Shown here: in pieces, positions 23,977-32,082 of the stretch
How the letters are laid out: each line of letters starts with the position of its first letter
How positions within the stretch are numbered: the first letter of the stretch is position 1
Assembly (NCBI GenBank): GCA_001829625.1
Contig: MIBW01000005.1
Span: 1,242-43,344, forward strand
Reading direction: 5' to 3'
From: Sulfurimonas sp. GWF2_37_8
GTDB taxonomy: Bacteria > Campylobacterota > Campylobacteria > Campylobacterales > Sulfurimonadaceae
DNA: 42,103 nucleotides
Program-made: the position numbers and the translations under genes
Notes under the pieces: generated by a model
Database searches by the model: none
What the model saw: only the letters and a program-made list of their open reading frames with translations
What the model was told of the DNA's origin: nothing

Positions 23977-25359
23977 ATGTTGAGCAGACTAGTAAAAATT
24001 GGTTTGGGATTGTCACTTGTTGCAACATCACTACTTGCGGAGTTGGAAAAAAAAGAGTTAAATATAGGCTTTATAGCACTTACGGATTGTGCGCCTATCA
24101 TTATCGCTGAGGAAAAAGGTTTCTTTAAAAAACATGGCTTAACTGTTCATGTTGTCAAAGAAGGTGGCGGTTGGCCGGGTATCCAGCAAAAAGTGATTAG
24201 CGGAGAGTATGACTTTGCGCACGCACTTGCAGGGATGCCGATAGCAGCTACTTTGGGTATCAATGGAGAGGCAAATCTTCAGGCTGTTTTGTCACTTGAC
24301 TTCAACGGAAATGGCATCACATTTGGAAACAACATCATAGAAAATATGAAAAAGTATGGCATGGATGAGAAAAAACGACCGCTTGGTTCGGAGTCACTCA
24401 AAAAATATATCGACGCAAAACATAAGGCGGAAGGCGCTGCATACCAACCTCTGAGTTTTGGTATGGTACACCCTGTTTCTACGCATAACTATGAGCTTCG
24501 TTACTGGATGGCAAGTTCAGGAATCCAGCCTGATGCAGACGCAACTATCAAACCTTTTCCACCACCGACCATGCCTTCAAATCTTATCGCAGGAAATATC
24601 GAAGGGTATTGTGTTGGTGAGCCATGGAATGAGCGTATCGTTATGAAAGAAAAAGGCTCAACTCTCGTTACAAACTACGATATCTGGAACAACAATCCTG
24701 AAAAAGTTCTCCAAACGCGAGCGGACTTTATAGATAAAAATCCTCAGACTACAAAAGCCGTGATGAAAGCTATCCTCGAAGCGCAAATGTGGTTGGATAC
24801 TTCATGGGAAAACCGTAAAGAAGCGGCAAAGATTTTGAGTCAAAAGAACTATGTAAACGCACCTGTAGATGTTTTGGAAAAATCCATGATAGGCACTTTT
24901 CAGTATCTCAAAGGAGAAAAATCAGAAGCAAATCCTATGTTTAATGTTTTTGCAAACTACTATGCAGCTTATCCGTTTTACTCACACGGCATGTGGTTTA
25001 TTACGCAGATGTACAGATGGGGACAGATCGATAAAGCTGTTGATATGAAAGCGGTTATCGAGTCTGTTTATAGACCGGATTTGTTTGAGATAGCGGCAAA
25101 AGAAGTGGGTTACACACTGCCTCCAAGCCCATGGAAAAAAGATGGTGTGGACAAATACAATATGTTTATGGATGGCAAAGTGTATGATCCAAATGAAGCG
25201 GTGGAGTATATCTACAGTTTTGAAGTAACAAATCCAAAAGTGAGTAAAGCAGAGATGCTAAAAGTCAACAAATGGAGCGTCAAAACGCAGCAGCCAGAGT
25301 ATGTATGTCCATATGGTCCAGCAGGCTGTGCCGATCCGAAATATGTGACAAAAAAATAG
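23977..25359 (+). CDS. nrtA: Nitrate/nitrite ABC transporter substrate-binding protein (NrtA-like)
   Basis: 460 residues, periplasmic. Signal peptide about 1-21 (LGLSLVATSLLA); no lipobox Cys, so it is probably soluble, unlike the cyanobacterial lipoprotein. The NrtA fold is recognisable by IGFIALTDCAPIIIAEEKGFFKKHG near residue 29, EGGGWPGIQQKVISGEYDFAHALAGMP near 62-88, and GYCVGEPWNERIV near 211-223, a known family nitrate-pocket region. The end (PYGPAGCADPKY) is also family-like. AAGGAG precedes the start. The location before nrtB, nrtC, cobA and nirA and beside nasA makes nitrate the likely ligand over bicarbonate or cyanate, which use related binding proteins. Confidence 0.9.
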   Translation: MLSRLVKIGLGLSLVATSLLAELEKKELNIGFIALTDCAPIIIAEEKGFFKKHGLTVHVVKEGGGWPGIQQKVISGEYDFAHALAGMPIAATLGINGEANLQAVLSLDFNGNGITFGNNIIENMKKYGMDEKKRPLGSESLKKYIDAKHKAEGAAYQPLSFGMVHPVSTHNYELRYWMASSGIQPDADATIKPFPPPTMPSNLIAGNIEGYCVGEPWNERIVMKEKGSTLVTNYDIWNNNPEKVLQTRADFIDKNPQTTKAVMKAILEAQMWLDTSWENRKEAAKILSQKNYVNAPVDVLEKSMIGTFQYLKGEKSEANPMFNVFANYYAAYPFYSHGMWFITQMYRWGQIDKAVDMKAVIESVYRPDLFEIAAKEVGYTLPPSPWKKDGVDKYNMFMDGKVYDPNEAVEYIYSFEVTNPKVSKAEMLKVNKWSVKTQQPEYVCPYGPAGCADPKYVTKK

Positions 25360-25373
25360 TCTCATAACAAGCT

Positions 25374-25428
25374 AAACGCAGTGACACAATTTTGTCACTG
25401 CGAGTATAGCGCAGCACTTTTTGCGTTT
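25374..25428 (-). repeat. Dispersed repeat / strong hairpin between nrtA and nrtB
   Basis: CGCAGTGACA (25377-25386), loop CAATTT, TGTCACTGCG (25393-25402) is a perfect 10-bp stem, followed by GAGTATAGCGCAGC. On the minus strand the right part matches the repeat at 8119-8158. AAACGCAG (25374) and TGCGTTT (25422) flank it. It may shield the 3' end of nrtA mRNA or reduce read-through. Confidence 0.75.
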
Positions 25429-25501
25429 ATTAAGTTGATTGGTAGCCAGAAACAAAACTTGCTATCTATGAGTTTAATGCTGTAAATAAAAGGAAAAAAA
25501 G

Positions 25502-26317
25502 ATGAACAAAGAATTAGTCAAAAAAATATTTTTGCCCTTAGTGGTATTGGTGTTTGTATTGCAAGTGTGGAGCGGTATCGCATCGCTTGTCAATGAGTTC
25601 CCGACCCCGAGTGATACTTATATCGCTGCGTTTGGCGGTGTAACGAGTGCGGGTGATGAACTCACGGGAGTGCTTAGTAATCCTTTTTATGTGAACAATC
25701 AAGATGACAAAGGAATCTTTTGGCAACTTATCGAATCACTCAAACGCGTATTCGCTGGTTTTGTTTTGGCTATTATCGTTGGTGTGCCGCTTGGTCTTTT
25801 TGTGGGGATGAGTAAAAATGCGTTCTATGCGCTCAACCCTTTTATTCAGATATTCAAGCCTGTTTCACCGCTAGCGTGGTTGCCTCTGCTTTTGTTTATC
25901 TTTCAGGATATCAATATGACGGCGATTGCTACTATCTTTATCACCTCTATCTGGCCGATTATCATCAATACAGCTTTGGGTGTGAAGAGTGTCAGTGAAG
26001 ACTATATGAATGTGGCTAAAGTGCTGCGTTTTACATCTATGGAAAAAGTGATTCAGATTATTTTGCCAGTTTCTGTACCGTATATATTTACAGGTATGCG
26101 CCTCTCTTTGGGTATTGCATGGTTGGTTATCGTCGCTGCTGAGATGCTTACGGGCGGTATCGGTATCGGTTTTTGGATTTGGGATGCGTACAACAATCTT
26201 AACTACCATCACATTATTATAGGGATTATTGTAGTTGGTCTTATCGGGTATCTTTTAGACCTTATTATGGGAAAAATCGCGGATTATTTTGATTATACGA
26301 AAAGAGGGAGAGCATAA
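25502..26317 (+). CDS. nrtB: Nitrate ABC transporter permease (NrtB-like)
   Basis: 271 residues, inner membrane. About six helices, with the ABC-permease EAA-type loop SEDYMNVAKVLRFTSMEKVIQIILPVSVPYI near residues 163-193, which contacts the ATPase. The first helix (14-32) is followed by a periplasmic stretch (about 33-75). GGAAAAAAAG precedes the ATG. The stop overlaps the ATPase start by one base (TAATG), so nrtB and nrtC are coupled. A 142-base gap with a hairpin separates it from nrtA. Confidence 0.9.
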   Translation: MNKELVKKIFLPLVVLVFVLQVWSGIASLVNEFPTPSDTYIAAFGGVTSAGDELTGVLSNPFYVNNQDDKGIFWQLIESLKRVFAGFVLAIIVGVPLGLFVGMSKNAFYALNPFIQIFKPVSPLAWLPLLLFIFQDINMTAIATIFITSIWPIIINTALGVKSVSEDYMNVAKVLRFTSMEKVIQIILPVSVPYIFTGMRLSLGIAWLVIVAAEMLTGGIGIGFWIWDAYNNLNYHHIIIGIIVVGLIGYLLDLIMGKIADYFDYTKRGRA

Positions 26318-27108
26318 TGAGCAAGTTTTTAAGTTTAGAAGGAATCGAGAAACGATTTCCTATCTCAGGAAAAGAAGATTATGTAGCGGTCACGGATGTC
26401 AACTTAGAGATAAAAGAGAATGAAATCATCTCTATTATAGGTCATAGCGGATGTGGTAAAAGCACGCTTCTCAACATGATATCTGGTCTGGATGCACAAA
26501 CAAGCGGAGCGATAATTTTAGAAAATCACCATATTCAAGGTCCTGGACCTGAACGCGCAGTGGTGTTTCAAAATCACTCTTTGCTTCCATGGCTGAGTGT
26601 GTATCAAAATATCGAGATGGCGGTAAAAAAAGTGATGCCCCAACTAGGCGCACATGAGCTACGCCAAAGAGTCGAACACTATATCAGTATGGTAAATCTT
26701 GACCATGCAAAAGATAAACTTCCAGGGGAGATAAGCGGAGGTATGAAACAGCGTGTAGGGATAGCCAGAGCACTCTCTATCACACCGAAAGTTCTGCTTA
26801 TGGATGAACCTTTTGGTGCGCTTGATAGCCTCACGCGTGCAAATCTTCAAGAGCATCTTATGCGTATCCAGCAAAAAGTGCAAAATACGGTCGTCATCAT
26901 CACACATGATATCGACGAAGCGGTACTTTTGAGCGATAGAGTTATCATGATGACAAATGGACCTCAAGCAACAATAGGTGAGATACTTGAAGTCAATCTT
27001 CCTCGACCGCGAAACAGAGTAGAGCTACAGCAAAATCCTGAATATATCCGATGTCGTGAAGCAATTTTAAGCTTTTTATATGAGAAATTTGCAAAAGATG
27101 ATGAATAG
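26317..27108 (+). CDS. nrtC: Nitrate ABC transporter ATP-binding protein (NrtC/NrtD-like)
   Basis: 263 residues with all ATPase motifs: Walker A GHSGCGKST near residue 43, Q-loop FQNHSLLPWLSV near 85, signature ISGGMKQRVGIARAL near 141-155, Walker B LLMDEPFGALD near 163-173, and H-loop ITHDIDEA near 197. It lacks the C-terminal binding-protein fusion found in cyanobacterial NrtC; by length it resembles NrtD. It presumably works as a homodimer with NrtB. A hairpin with T-run (27144-27171) follows the stop, then cobA. Confidence 0.9.
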   Translation: MSKFLSLEGIEKRFPISGKEDYVAVTDVNLEIKENEIISIIGHSGCGKSTLLNMISGLDAQTSGAIILENHHIQGPGPERAVVFQNHSLLPWLSVYQNIEMAVKKVMPQLGAHELRQRVEHYISMVNLDHAKDKLPGEISGGMKQRVGIARALSITPKVLLMDEPFGALDSLTRANLQEHLMRIQQKVQNTVVIITHDIDEAVLLSDRVIMMTNGPQATIGEILEVNLPRPRNRVELQQNPEYIRCREAILSFLYEKFAKDDE

Positions 27109-27134
27109 GATAACCCTCTTTTAGAGTGCTATGG

Positions 27135-27171
27135 TTTTTTGTTATTCTGAACTTGATTCAGAATCTTTTTT
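27135..27171 (+). terminator. Repeat-derived hairpin with T-run after nrtC
   Basis: ATTCTGAA (27144-27151), loop CTTGA, TTCAGAAT (27157-27164), then C and six T. On the minus strand it has the skeleton of repeat copies A and C (AGATT...ATCAAGT...GAATAAC), so a member of the dispersed family doubles as an intrinsic-terminator-like structure between nrtC and cobA. Confidence 0.6.
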
Positions 27172-27207
27172 ATTTTCTCAGTAAACAAAAACATAAAGGG
27201 AGAGAAG

Positions 27208-27990
27208 ATGCAAACATATACTACTTTGGGACATGTGACACTTGTTGGCTGCGGTACAGGTGATGTGGAGCTTTTGACCCTCAAAGCTTATAAAACCATC
27301 CAAAACGCAGATGTGGTTTTTATCGACCATCTGATAAGTGATGCAATCATAGATATTATTCCAAAAGATACGATGAAGATATCAGTAGGCAAACAAAAAG
27401 GCGCACACAGCGTCAAACAAGAACGAATAAATGAAATGCTTATTGAGTATGCTGTAAAAGGTTTGGAAGTAGCGCGTCTCAAAGCAGGTGATCCATATAT
27501 CTTTGGGCGTGGGGCAGAAGAGGCGCAAGCACTTATCGAAAAAGGCATTTGTGTAGATGTTATTCCTGGTATCTCTTCGGCAATCGCTGGACCTTTGAGT
27601 GCAGGTATCGCGCCGACAGCGCGCGGATATGCAACAAATCTTTCTATTGTCTCCGCACACCTTGCAGGCAACAGTATCAATCTCCAGTGGATTGATTTAC
27701 TCAAGATGAAAAACCATACAACTATCGTACTGATGGGACTCTCACGCGCAGAGGAGATTGTAGCAGCGGCACTTGAAGCGGGAGTGAATGCAGATATGCC
27801 TACGGCTATTATCTCTAATGCTTCACGAGCAAACCAGACACGTATTATCACAACACTCAAAGATTTACCAAACGCAGCGAAAGATGCTCCAAGACCTGGA
27901 ATTATTGTCTTTGGAGAGGTGGTAAATTTGGCAAAAATACTTCCAAGTTATGAGATGAAAGAGGAGATAGCAGATGCAAAAATTGCATGA
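27208..27990 (+). CDS. cobA: Uroporphyrinogen-III C-methyltransferase (CobA/SUMT)
   Basis: 260 residues, cytoplasmic. It methylates uroporphyrinogen III twice with S-adenosylmethionine, giving precorrin-2, the branch point to siroheme and cobalamin. The family motifs are present: VGCGTGDVELLTLKAYKTIQNADVVFIDHLIS at the N-terminus (GxGxGD loop), LKAGDPYIFGRGAEEAQAL near residues 90-109, and PGISSAIAGPLSAGIAPTARG near 118-139, the usual substrate and SAM regions. Single-domain form, no CysG dehydrogenase/ferrochelatase part. Its overlap with nirA (17 bases) ties it to siroheme for the nitrite reductase. GGGAGAGAAG precedes the ATG. Confidence 0.93.
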   Translation: MQTYTTLGHVTLVGCGTGDVELLTLKAYKTIQNADVVFIDHLISDAIIDIIPKDTMKISVGKQKGAHSVKQERINEMLIEYAVKGLEVARLKAGDPYIFGRGAEEAQALIEKGICVDVIPGISSAIAGPLSAGIAPTARGYATNLSIVSAHLAGNSINLQWIDLLKMKNHTTIVLMGLSRAEEIVAAALEAGVNADMPTAIISNASRANQTRIITTLKDLPNAAKDAPRPGIIVFGEVVNLAKILPSYEMKEEIADAKIA

Positions 27991-29566
27991 GGCGTATGCC
28001 GCACATAATAAAAAAGTAAACAAAATCGAGCAGATGAAAGAGCTCAAAACTCCTCTTTTTGTCTATGAAAATCTCAAAAAAATTTGTGAAGAGGGATATG
28101 AAAATCTCAAAGATGAGGATAGTAAATATTTCTTAAAATGTTTCGGACTTTTTGACAAAGACGAGGGTGAGTTTATGATACGAGTGCGTGTTCCAGCAGG
28201 GCAACTTAGTATTGAACAAGCTAGAGCCATTGGGCGCATATCACAAGAATACGGCAATGATTATATAGATATAACGACAAGACAGCAGATAGAGCTGCGT
28301 TTTATCAAGTTTGAAAATCTTTATAAGGTTATTGTGAGTTTGGATGCCGTTGGTATTACGACTTTTCAAACAGGAGTGGACAACTTTAGAAACATTGTCA
28401 CCTCTTCTTACGATGGATTGAGTGAAGATAGCCTTATCCATTGTATGCCGATTATAGAGGAGATGCAAGGGATTTTTTTAAAAAAAGAGGAGTGGATAGG
28501 GGCTTTGCCTCGTAAGTTTAACGCGGCAATTTTGGGTACGCAGACAAATGATTGTAATATTTTTGGACATGATTGTTGTTTTATTTTGGCAAAAAAAGGC
28601 GATATACTGGGTTTTAACCTCTATCTTGGTGGAAGAGTCGGTATGCAAGCCCAAGATAGCGGACTTTTTGTGAAACCTCAAAATGTTAAAGAGGTGTTTT
28701 TATCGCTTATCTCTTTGTTTAAAGAGTTTGGTTTTCGTGATAACCGTAACAAAAATCGTCTCCATTTTCTCATAGAAGAGGTAGGAATGGAAATATTTGC
28801 CCAAGCCATCATCCAGACAACAAAAGCGAAGCTGGAGAGTTCAGGAGAGCTTCTGCTTGCACATGAGCATCAAATTCCTCAAGATGGAATTTTTAGACTC
28901 AAAGAGGATAAATCAGCACTATTATTTACAATTCCTTCAGGAATTTTTAGCGGCAGCGATCTGCTTGAAGCGGCAAAAGTTTCCCTAAAATACGATGGTA
29001 TCTTGCGCTTATCTATAGAACAAAGTTTTTATATTGTGGCTTATAATACAAAGATAGAAATGATAAAAAAGAGTGCGATTTATCAAAAATATGCTACTTA
29101 TCAAAACCCATATTTTGTTCATCAAATAGCTTGTGCAGGAACTGCGACCTGTTCGTTTGGGGTGATTCCAAACAAACCTGATGCCATTGAGATGGCAGAG
29201 TTTTTACATCAAGAAGTACCGCTTGAAGATGCAAAAGTACGTATGTACTGGTCCGCTTGTCCAAAAGGCTGTGGTATCCATGGTATCGCAGATATCGGTT
29301 TTGAGGGCTGTAAGGCAAAAGATGCAAATGGAGATACCTGTTTTGGAGTCCATATTCTTCTTGGCGGCAAGGCTTCTAAAGAAGCGCAGGAAGCTAGAAT
29401 AATATATAAAGCCCTGCCTCTGAGTCAAGCAAAATATACAGTAAAAAAGATTATGCTCATGTACAAATATGAGCGCGAAGCGGGAGAGAGTTTTGAGAAT
29501 TTTGAGACGCGCTTGCTCCATGGACTTGACAATGAAGCACTTGTGCAAAAAATAGAGATGTATTAA
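27974..29566 (+). CDS. nirA: Ferredoxin-type nitrite reductase, siroheme/4Fe-4S (NirA)
   Basis: Cytoplasmic assimilatory reductase that turns nitrite into ammonium with six electrons. 530 residues, typical of the NirA/ferredoxin sulfite reductase family. The coupled siroheme-cluster ligands are visible: C387 and C393 (CAGTATC) and C429 and C433 (CPKGC), the C-x5-C...C-x3-C pattern. Duplicated ferrodoxin-like halves: FMIRVRVPAGQLS near residue 62 and IPSGIFSGSDL near 318. Sulfite is the alternative substrate, but the operon with nrtABC and cobA and the divergent nasA argue for nitrite. The ATG lies within cobA after GGAG. No ferredoxin gene is nearby. Confidence 0.9.
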   Translation: MQKLHEAYAAHNKKVNKIEQMKELKTPLFVYENLKKICEEGYENLKDEDSKYFLKCFGLFDKDEGEFMIRVRVPAGQLSIEQARAIGRISQEYGNDYIDITTRQQIELRFIKFENLYKVIVSLDAVGITTFQTGVDNFRNIVTSSYDGLSEDSLIHCMPIIEEMQGIFLKKEEWIGALPRKFNAAILGTQTNDCNIFGHDCCFILAKKGDILGFNLYLGGRVGMQAQDSGLFVKPQNVKEVFLSLISLFKEFGFRDNRNKNRLHFLIEEVGMEIFAQAIIQTTKAKLESSGELLLAHEHQIPQDGIFRLKEDKSALLFTIPSGIFSGSDLLEAAKVSLKYDGILRLSIEQSFYIVAYNTKIEMIKKSAIYQKYATYQNPYFVHQIACAGTATCSFGVIPNKPDAIEMAEFLHQEVPLEDAKVRMYWSACPKGCGIHGIADIGFEGCKAKDANGDTCFGVHILLGGKASKEAQEARIIYKALPLSQAKYTVKKIMLMYKYEREAGESFENFETRLLHGLDNEALVQKIEMY

Positions 29567-29607
29567 AATTTGAGGTTGTCGTTTCAATGAAAGAGCCTCA
29601 TCTGTGA

Positions 29608-29613
29608 TACAAT
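29608..29613 (+). promoter_or_regulatory. -10 box of rqcH-like gene, possible leaderless transcript
   Basis: Extended -10 TGATACAAT (TACAAT 29608-29613) ends six bases before the ATG at 29620, so the expected first RNA base is the A of the start codon. AGG touches the ATG without spacing and could not act as a Shine-Dalgarno site. Confidence 0.5.
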
Positions 29614-29619
29614 CTCAGG

Positions 29620-30951
29620 ATGAAACTATCACACTTAAAACAAATAAACACCTACTTGCAGAAGTTCTCAAAGATTTCTGCAATCTTTAGAGTCTCAGAC
29701 ACTATTCTCAAAGTCGTTTTTGATAAAGATGATGCATTCTATTTTGATATGCAACGCTCCAATGCCAATATCTTCAAAACGCAGAGTTATCCGCGTTCTA
29801 AAGTTTATAATGCTCCTTTTGATGTTGTTTTGGCAAAACGATTTAACCGCGCTAACATCCTTGAAATCGGACTTTTAAATGATGATAAAGTGTTGCGTTT
29901 TAAAACTTCAGTAGCTTCTGCATACAAGGAAGAACTCAGCTATTTGCAGATAGAAATGACGGGAAAATATACAAATATTATCATCCTTGATGAGCAAAAT
30001 ATTGTCCTAGAAGCCCTGCGTCACGTTGATCTTTTCTCTTCCTTTCGTGAGGTACGCGTGGGGCAAAAACTCTTAGATATTCCTACGGCTCCATTTGAAG
30101 CAAAAGAGTATCCACTTGAAGATGTCGAAGCTTTTTTGTACGAACAACATGCGCATGAGCAGCTTCAAAAACTAGCCTCCGCAAAGAGACAAAAAGTCGC
30201 GTTTTTACAAAAAAAACTCAAAAAGCTTGAAAAACTTTTATCAAGGCTTGATGATGAAAAAACGCTTTTGCAAGAGGCAGAAAATGCCCAACATCAAGGC
30301 AATCTCGTACTGGCAAATATGCACGCAATCAAACCATATACGCGTTTATTGAAACTTCAGGATTATGATGGAAATGAAGTAGAGATAGAACTTGAAAAAT
30401 CCTATGCAAGTGTGTCGCAAATCTCCAACGCACTTTTTACTAAAAGCAAAAAAGCAAAACAAAAAGCCCTGCATATGCATATAGAAAAAAGCTCTCTTGA
30501 AGCAAAAATAGAACACATCAAACTCTTTATTCATGTTGTTGAAGAAGCTAAAGATGTAGCAAAAATAGAACTATTGTTCCCCAAAAGAGTACAAAATAAA
30601 AGAATCAAACAAAATGACTCAATAGAGAGTTTTTTGATTGAAGGCTACAAAGTCCAACTTGGAAAAAATGAAAACGGCAATGTACAGCTGCTTCAAAACG
30701 CAAAAGCAAAAGATGTTTGGTTGCATCTCAAAGAGCGACCATCAACTCATGTGCTTATCACAACTGACAAACAAAATGTTCCCATGAGTGTCATTGAGGC
30801 TGCTGCAAGACTTTGTGTAGAGTTTACGACAATTCAAAAAGACAAGTTTTTGGTCGATTATACTCCAAGACGTGAAGTGAATATCCAAAGCGGTGCAAAT
30901 GTGCTCTATAACAAATATAAAACGATAGAGATAGATAATAGAACTTCATAA
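29620..30951 (+). CDS. rqcH: NFACT family protein (RqcH-like)
   Basis: 443 residues. NFACT-N (about 1-150: VVFDKDDAFYFDM, ARFNRANILEIGLL-like lines and ALRHVDLFSSFREVRVGQ), a long coiled-coil region (about 185-310: KKLKKLEKLLSRLDDEKTLL, charged and Lys-rich), and a C-terminal NFACT-R domain at about 345-430 with the hallmark DVWLHLKERPSTHVLI near 365. In B. subtilis and eukaryotes the family binds stalled 50S-tRNA complexes and, with tRNA-Ala, tags nascent chains (RqcH/Rqc2). It is shorter than B. subtilis RqcH (~570), with a reduced middle region. Older names call it fibronectin-binding, which is a misnomer here. A cytoplasmic role in ribosome quality control is likely. Confidence 0.85.
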   Translation: MKLSHLKQINTYLQKFSKISAIFRVSDTILKVVFDKDDAFYFDMQRSNANIFKTQSYPRSKVYNAPFDVVLAKRFNRANILEIGLLNDDKVLRFKTSVASAYKEELSYLQIEMTGKYTNIIILDEQNIVLEALRHVDLFSSFREVRVGQKLLDIPTAPFEAKEYPLEDVEAFLYEQHAHEQLQKLASAKRQKVAFLQKKLKKLEKLLSRLDDEKTLLQEAENAQHQGNLVLANMHAIKPYTRLLKLQDYDGNEVEIELEKSYASVSQISNALFTKSKKAKQKALHMHIEKSSLEAKIEHIKLFIHVVEEAKDVAKIELLFPKRVQNKRIKQNDSIESFLIEGYKVQLGKNENGNVQLLQNAKAKDVWLHLKERPSTHVLITTDKQNVPMSVIEAAARLCVEFTTIQKDKFLVDYTPRREVNIQSGANVLYNKYKTIEIDNRTS

Positions 30952-30978
30952 GCGATACATTAGTATAAGGAGCATATC

Positions 30979-31284
30979 GTGGCAATCGGATCGATTGGAA
31001 ATACAATATTTGTCAACCAGATGACCGCCAATGCGACGGCCCTGCAAAATACTCATAATAACCGTGTGGATTTTCAAAATATGGTAGCGCAAGCGGCAGC
31101 AAATGAAAAAGATGAAAAAGTGATAGAAGTGCGTCCAGCAGAAGAAAATCAAGAGGTAGATCCTGATCGTGAACATCAAAAAGATGAAGCGGACGCAGAG
31201 AATCAGAGAAGTCCTAAAGAAGATGAAGAAAAGGACGAAGAAGAACCAGCGGCGGCATATCATATATTGGATATTAAAGTATGA
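30979..31284 (+). CDS. Acidic C-terminal, low-complexity protein of unknown function
   Basis: 101 residues, not recognised. GTG start at 30979 follows AAGGAG. The N-terminal ~42 residues look helical and uncharged (MTANATALQNTHNNRVDFQN), the next ~45 are almost all Glu, Asp, Lys, Gln and Asn (a run of about 17 acidic residues between 45 and 90), and the last eight (YHILDIKV) are hydrophobic. Such a layout fits a small soluble partner or chaperone-like protein with a disordered acidic tail. It sits between rqcH and cdsA on the same strand with 27 and 41 bases of gap; it is in the same frame direction but the cdsA gene has its own -10-like GATACAAT. Confidence 0.55.
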   Translation: MAIGSIGNTIFVNQMTANATALQNTHNNRVDFQNMVAQAAANEKDEKVIEVRPAEENQEVDPDREHQKDEADAENQRSPKEDEEKDEEEPAAAYHILDIKV

Positions 31285-31325
31285 TAAGATACAATCGTGT
31301 TTTTGAGAAATAAGGGGAGAGTTTT

Positions 31326-32081
31326 ATGAGTATTTTTAATGATCATAGAGAGAGAATCATAACAGGATTGGCGCTTTTGGCTGTTGTTCTTGTTGTGGGA
31401 TTTATCGATAATTTTTACTTGATGTGGCTTGTTTTTGGAGCTGTTTATCTTGTCGCGTTTAAAGAAGCTATGGCGCTCTTTGATGTCAAAAATGACAGAG
31501 CATTTGTTTATGCTATCGGAGTTTGGTTACTTGCGGGTATCTATCCGTATGGCGATGATCTTTTTGTTCTTGCGGGTATAGCCTACGCCAGTGCCATAGC
31601 ATATAATAAAGATTTGGAATGGAGAAATTTCTTCCCTTTTATCTACCCTACGGCGGGAATGCTTTTTATGTTTACGATGTATCAGGAGTATCATATTCTT
31701 TCGCTTTTGTGGCTGCTTGTCATCGTCGCACTGACTGATGTGGGAGCTTACGCAGTAGGCAAAACTATCGGTGCGACAAAGTTCTCACAGACAAGTCCGA
31801 ATAAAACAATGGAAGGCGTTGTAGGCGGTATTATCGTTGCAACTTTGGGCGGAACACTTATTGGGCTTTATAGCTTTAGTTTTACCGCTGCAATCATTAT
31901 CTCTTTTGTAGTCTCTTTGGCTTCTATCTTTGGCGACTTGTTTGAGAGTTCACTCAAACGCAGCGCAAACGTAAAAGACAGTGGAACAATTTTTCCAGGT
32001 CATGGCGGTATGCTTGATAGGATTGACGGCTATCTTTTTGCATCAATCGTGATGCTTGTGCTTCTTAGAGGCTTAGTATAG
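31326..32081 (+). CDS. cdsA: Phosphatidate cytidylyltransferase (CdsA)
   Basis: Inner-membrane enzyme making CDP-diacylglycerol from phosphatidate and CTP, the precursor for phosphatidylethanolamine, phosphatidylglycerol and cardiolipin. 251 residues with about seven to eight helices. The C-terminal CdsA signature is clear: SIFGDLFESSLKRSANVKDSG, then TIFPGHGGMLDRIDGYLFA (about residues 198-238), with the conserved DxxxS and D-R-x-D metal-binding set. GGGGAGAG precedes the ATG. The stop overlaps the region two bases before the dxr TTG start, so cdsA-dxr-tsaD form an operon, a combination common in Campylobacterota. Confidence 0.93.
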   Translation: MSIFNDHRERIITGLALLAVVLVVGFIDNFYLMWLVFGAVYLVAFKEAMALFDVKNDRAFVYAIGVWLLAGIYPYGDDLFVLAGIAYASAIAYNKDLEWRNFFPFIYPTAGMLFMFTMYQEYHILSLLWLLVIVALTDVGAYAVGKTIGATKFSQTSPNKTMEGVVGGIIVATLGGTLIGLYSFSFTAAIIISFVVSLASIFGDLFESSLKRSANVKDSGTIFPGHGGMLDRIDGYLFASIVMLVLLRGLV

Positions 32082-32082
32082 T

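Noticed and set aside
27288-27860. 190-codon open frame on the minus strand inside cobA
   Set aside because: It is the antisense shadow of a strongly supported methyltransferase; the product has no domain and no ribosome site.
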